Assembly: GCA_013177825.1 (NCBI GenBank)
Contig: JABLXX010000002.1
Location: 124,001 to 188,000, forward strand
Direction: 5' to 3'
DNA length: 64,000 nucleotides
Source: Syntrophaceae bacterium
GTDB lineage: Bacteria; Desulfobacterota; Syntrophia; Syntrophales; PHBD01
A program made the position numbers and the translations under genes. Below, one piece after another: positions 60,889-64,000 of the stretch (within the stretch, counting starts at the first letter, position 1; each line of letters opens with the position of its first letter). The notes under the pieces are model-generated. The model searched no databases. It saw only the letters and a program-made list of their open reading frames with translations, and was not told where the DNA came from.

Positions 60889-61282
60889 CGTTCTTCTCCA
60901 GGAACCACGGGAACAGGGCCGCGCCGATCCGCTTGTTGCCGTCCAAGAAGGGGTGATCCTTGATCAGGAAGTAAAGAAGACTGGCGGCCTTCTCTTCAAT
61001 GCCGGGATAGACTTCCCTGCCGTCGAAGGTCTGCATGACGGCGCCGAGAGCGCCTTTGAGGCTGTTGTCTTTCTCCCGGCCGAAGAGGTTGCAAAATTCA
61101 ATCTCCCGCTCGACGGAGCGCCGCCCCTCTTCTTGAACTGTTGCATAAAATGCAACGATTGAGTTCCGCTCCAGTTTCACGTCCACGCGGACGCCCTCAG
61201 GAGATTCATAGATCGCGACGGCCTGCCTGTAATCCACCGGGGGCTCGCGCAGGATGTTCGGCCCGGGTTTCCTTTGTTTCAT
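60794..61282 (-). pseudogene. RhuM/Fic-type protein fragment, internally deleted and 3'-truncated
   Basis: 162 codons. The N-terminal part ('VDYRQAVAIYESPEGVRVDVKLERN' in pieces, 'SVEREIEFCN') looks like a RhuM-type virulence/phage-associated domain. The part after 'LFGREKDNSLKGAL' is a Fic domain with an intact core HPFLDGNKRIG. The middle RhuM segment appears missing at the 'EFCN|LFG' join. After 'FLEKNDALYG' the frame enters SbcC-derived sequence and becomes unrelated. AMPylation by a product this damaged is doubtful. Probably a toxin-like relic. Confidence 0.75.
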
Positions 61283-61317
61283 GTCGATTCCACGTTAAGA
61301 TTGTTTCGCATCACAGG

Positions 61318-61419
61318 TCACCGTTCCATCGGTTCCGCTTCCTGTCCCAGGGCTCTCTGCACGGTCTGGACGAGGTCGCTGAGTGAGACGGGCTTCATCA
61401 GGAAATCCCGGCAGCGCAT
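61318..61419 (-). pseudogene. Response-regulator receiver C-terminal fragment
   Basis: A 33-codon reading frame (M-R-C-R-D-F-L-M-K-P-V-S-L-S-D-L-V-Q and on) holds the conserved receiver end: the 'F-L-x-K-P' Lys/Pro and the last helix. The frame is closed upstream by a stop. It resembles the end of the hybrid kinase at 57521 in type, but is not a close copy. It is a remnant of a lost or recombined kinase or regulator gene. Confidence 0.65.
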
Positions 61420-61450
61420 TTTCAGTTCCCAAGGAAGTGAAGGGCTCCTC

Positions 61451-62533
61451 TTACGCGTACCCCATTTCGTTTCCGATCCGGTCGAACTCCTCTTCCAGTG
61501 TCAGGAAGGCGGTCACCACGACGGGGTCGAACTGAACGCCGCTGCCCTTTTCGATGAATCCGCAGGCCTGATCGCGGGTGCAAGGCCCCTTGTAGCAGCG
61601 GCAGGATCGGAGGGCGTCGTAAACGTCCGCAACGGCCATGATGCGTGCCGCCAGGGGGATCTCCTCTCCCTGGAGCCCGTCGGGATAACCTTTCCCGTCC
61701 CAGCGCTCGTGGTGGCTCCGCGCGATGGAGATGCCCATGTTGATGAACGTGTTTTTGGGGTACACGTCGCGGACCGCCTCCATGGTCGTGGCGCCCACAA
61801 CGGCGTGCTGCTTCATGATGTCGAACTCCTCTTCGGTCAGCTCGCCTGATTTCAGCAGGACCCGGTCGGGGCTGGCAACTTTGCCGATGTCGTGCAGCGG
61901 GCTGGCGTTGAAGATATTGTGGATAAAGGCACTGTCGATCACGCGGTTGTACGGTTCCTCTCCGCCGAGTTTCTCCGCCAGCATCCGGCAGAAGATCTGG
62001 ACCCGCTCCAGGTGCTTTCCCGTTTCTTTGTCTCTCGATTCTGACAGCTTGGAGAGGGCGAAGATCGTCGAAACCTGCGAGGCGGAGATTTCCTGAACCT
62101 GCTCTTCCACGAGGTCTTCCAGGTTGGCCTGGTAACGCCGCAGCTTGAGGTGGGTCTCCACCCGCGCCTCGACCTCTTCAAACTGGAACGGCTTGGTCAC
62201 GTAATCAACGCCGCCGCTGCCGAAGGCCTTTACCTTGTCCAGCGTTTCCGTAAGGGCACTGATGAAGATGACGGGGATGTCGCGGAACCGCACGTCCTGC
62301 TTCAGCCTTCGGCAGACCTCGAAACCGTCCATCTCCGGCATGGTGATGTCGAGGAGGATCAGGTCGGGCTTCTCGTGCTCCACGGCCTTGATGGCCAGTT
62401 TCCCGCTGGGCACGGGTCGCACACGATGCCCCTTTTCCTTGAGCATGCCGGTGAGGAGGGTGAGGTTGGCGGGCACGTCGTCCACGACAAGGATATTGGC
62501 CTGGGCCGGATCCGTTTTGTAATCGTTTTTCAT
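61451..62533 (-). CDS. HD-GYP response regulator (c-di-GMP phosphodiesterase)
   Basis: 360 residues. An N-terminal receiver ('NILVVDDVPANLTLL', phospho-Asp in 'LILLDITMPEMDG', 'DYVTKPFQFEEV') is joined by a coil to an HD-GYP domain: 'SPLHDIGKVA', 'MKQHAVVGA', 'HHERWDGKGYPDGL', all intact. Such proteins hydrolyse c-di-GMP under control of the receiver. The start is three bases from the stop of the hybrid kinase gene, so that kinase is the likely partner. It is followed by the receiver, Fic and SbcC fragments. Confidence 0.93.
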   Translation of the reverse strand: MKNDYKTDPAQANILVVDDVPANLTLLTGMLKEKGHRVRPVPSGKLAIKAVEHEKPDLILLDITMPEMDGFEVCRRLKQDVRFRDIPVIFISALTETLDKVKAFGSGGVDYVTKPFQFEEVEARVETHLKLRRYQANLEDLVEEQVQEISASQVSTIFALSKLSESRDKETGKHLERVQIFCRMLAEKLGGEEPYNRVIDSAFIHNIFNASPLHDIGKVASPDRVLLKSGELTEEEFDIMKQHAVVGATTMEAVRDVYPKNTFINMGISIARSHHERWDGKGYPDGLQGEEIPLAARIMAVADVYDALRSCRCYKGPCTRDQACGFIEKGSGVQFDPVVVTAFLTLEEEFDRIGNEMGYA

Positions 62534-62536
62534 ACA

Positions 62537-64000
62537 TTATGCTCCGGTGGAAAAAAGCTCAATCATTGCTTCATATTCGTAACGGGCGGCCATTTGCTGC
62601 ATCCGCTGTGTGAAATCCGGATGTTCCGCCGCCATTCGTCCGACCAGTTCGTTCAAGAGGTCCATGTCGGCACTCTCCACGGCATCCCGCATCCGGGAGA
62701 CCAACTCCGGGGCAAGGGCGGCGATGATCCGGCGCATCTTCTCGGAATCGCCCGCTTCGCGCGGTGTTGATTCAAGAGCGCCCGTCTCATCGTACAGATA
62801 CTCCACCCCGATGAGCCGGCGGATGTTTTCGAACAGTTCCTCTTCCTTGAACGGTTTCGACAGGTACCCGTCGGCCCCGGCGGCGAAGATCCGCTGCCGG
62901 TCTTCCTCGAAGGCGCTGGCCGTGACGGCGATGATCGCCGTATCCTTCAGTTCCGGCGACGCCTTGATGATGCGCGTGGCCTCATAGCCGTCCATGACGG
63001 GCATGGTCATGTCCATGAGGACCACCCGGGGCTTCCACTCCCGGATCGCCCGCAGGGCGTCCTCCCCGTTGACCGCCTCCCGCGTGGTGAATCCGACGGG
63101 GCCGAGCAGCCGGGAAAGCAGCCGGCGGTTCGTGTCCCTGTCGTCCGCCACGAGAACGCGGAACTCGCCCTGGCCGGGCTTTAGGCGAAGGACGCGCCGC
63201 TTCGCTTCCTTCGGCTTCACCTGTTCCTCTGCTCCTTCCCGGACGGGAATCTCGAAGTGGAAGGTCGTTCCCTTGCCGACGGCGCTGGTCACCGCGATGG
63301 TTCCCCCCATGACCTGGACGAATCCCCGGCTCAAGGCCAGTCCCAGTCCGGTTCCGCCGCTCTTGACCCCGGCCCGGGTCTGCTCGAAGGCTTGGAAGAG
63401 AAGGCTCGTTTCCTCCTCGGTCATGCCGGGCCCCGTATCCTCCACCTCGAAGCGGAGATTCACCGTGCCTTCCTTTCCGGTCCGGGCGGCGATGCGCAGG
63501 GCGATGCCGCCCTCCTCGGTGAATTTCACCGCGTTCCCCAGGAGGTTGATGAGGATCTGGCGGAGTTTCCCTTCGTCCGTGACCGCCCAGCGGGGGACGG
63601 GTCCTACCTCCTCCAGCAGGAAGCTCAGTTTTTTTGAGTCTGTCCGGATGCGGAACATCCGCTCGATGTCCCGGAGGAAGGCCTGCAGGTCGAAGGTGTT
63701 CGGCGTGAAGGTCGCGCGCCCGGCCTCGATCTTGGACATTTCCAGGATGTCGTTGATGAGCGCAAGCAGGTGCTCGCCGCTGCGGTTGATGATGTCGAGG
63801 TGCTCCCTCGACTGCGGCGAGAGGTCCGGGTCCCGATCCATGAGCTGGGCGAAGCCGATGATGGCGTTCATGGGCGTCCGGATCTCGTGGGACATGTTCG
63901 CCAGGAAGGCGCTCTTGGAGCGGTTGGCCGCGTCGGCCGCATCCTTGGCCTCTTTCAGGATGGTAATGTCCCGGACGGTTCCGCGGAAGCCGACAATCGC
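62537..64000 (-). CDS. Hybrid sensor histidine kinase, 5' end outside window
   Basis: The frame is open to the window edge, so about 487 residues are seen. Order: end of a PAS/PAC domain ('[20 protein letters not shown]'), a HisKA with '[19 protein letters not shown]', an HATPase ('[20 protein letters not shown]' in parts, '[11 protein letters not shown]'), then a receiver with '[14 protein letters not shown]' and '[13 protein letters not shown]'. The final 110 residues are helical and may be a degenerate Hpt, but I see no clear Hpt His motif. It is cotranscribed with the HD-GYP regulator and likely controls c-di-GMP level. Confidence 0.9.
   Translation of the reverse strand, partial: AIVGFRGTVRDITILKEAKDAADAANRSKSAFLANMSHEIRTPMNAIIGFAQLMDRDPDLSPQSREHLDIINRSGEHLLALINDILEMSKIEAGRATFTPNTFDLQAFLRDIERMFRIRTDSKKLSFLLEEVGPVPRWAVTDEGKLRQILINLLGNAVKFTEEGGIALRIAARTGKEGTVNLRFEVEDTGPGMTEEETSLLFQAFEQTRAGVKSGGTGLGLALSRGFVQVMGGTIAVTSAVGKGTTFHFEIPVREGAEEQVKPKEAKRRVLRLKPGQGEFRVLVADDRDTNRRLLSRLLGPVGFTTREAVNGEDALRAIREWKPRVVLMDMTMPVMDGYEATRIIKASPELKDTAIIAVTASAFEEDRQRIFAAGADGYLSKPFKEEELFENIRRLIGVEYLYDETGALESTPREAGDSEKMRRIIAALAPELVSRMRDAVESADMDLLNELVGRMAAEHPDFTQRMQQMAARYEYEAMIELFSTGA

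Overview
The window is GC-rich, tightly packed bacterial DNA. It looks like an anaerobic deltaproteobacterium (Desulfobacterota, plausibly Syntrophales-like). The reasons are a selenocysteine-containing SelD, a TAXI-type TRAP transporter, a FadE5/DmdC-like acyl-CoA dehydrogenase, many GTG/TTG starts, an Mla-type MCE operon, large PAS/receiver sensor kinases, and palindromic repeats of a kind seen in that phylum. This is inference; there is no rRNA marker. No tRNA, rRNA, CRISPR array or intact insertion sequence was seen.

Positions 1-27673 look like one functional region. It opens with the 3' 14.9 kb of a gene for a giant repetitive surface or secreted protein: beta-solenoid repeats, Calx-beta-like repeats, two blocks of GGxGxD repeats, and a Gly/Ser/Gln-rich tail. 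A strong terminator follows. Next come a DUF3467-like/PatF-like fusion, a radical SAM enzyme and a second PatF-like protein. After these lie a palindromic element, a divergent P-loop kinase, an O-methyltransferase and a stand-alone DUF3467 protein. The region ends with an envelope module: a GAF-HlyD membrane fusion protein, a PqqD-like/M50 peptidase/HlyD fusion, a short SecA paralogue and a periplasmic HlyD/RND-type adaptor. I read this as a dedicated maturation and export locus for the giant protein. It is the best candidate here for an undescribed system.

Positions 27674-41609 hold a repeat element, a cpYpsA/SLOG protein, glycerate 2-kinase and an amidohydrolase. A minus-strand unit then carries a TAXI binding protein, DUF1850, a fused TRAP permease, a cupin, a DapA-like aldolase and an acyl-CoA dehydrogenase. 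Two thioredoxin-fold proteins, a tiny basic ORF and a DUF4301 protein complete this stretch.

Positions 41863-47775 hold a D-Ala-D-Ala ligase and an MlaE-MlaF-MlaD operon whose MlaD carries a C-terminal beta-barrel-like domain, so it could span both membranes. An HExxH protein with a near-consensus promoter, an FmdB zinc ribbon and a GNAT follow.

Positions 47711-57474 contain a selenium cluster: selD with an in-frame UGA (Sec17) and a cysteine desulfurase. Next are a radical SAM gene and a tiny membrane protein that appears to be a second selenoprotein with its own promoter, SECIS-like hairpin and terminator. Then come D-Ala-D-Ala carboxypeptidase, photolyase, RidA, threonine synthase and a GAF-GAF-GGDEF diguanylate cyclase.

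Positions 57521-64000 hold two hybrid histidine kinases (the last runs off the window) and an HD-GYP response regulator. Between them lies a small graveyard of gene fragments: Fic, SbcC tail and receiver tail.
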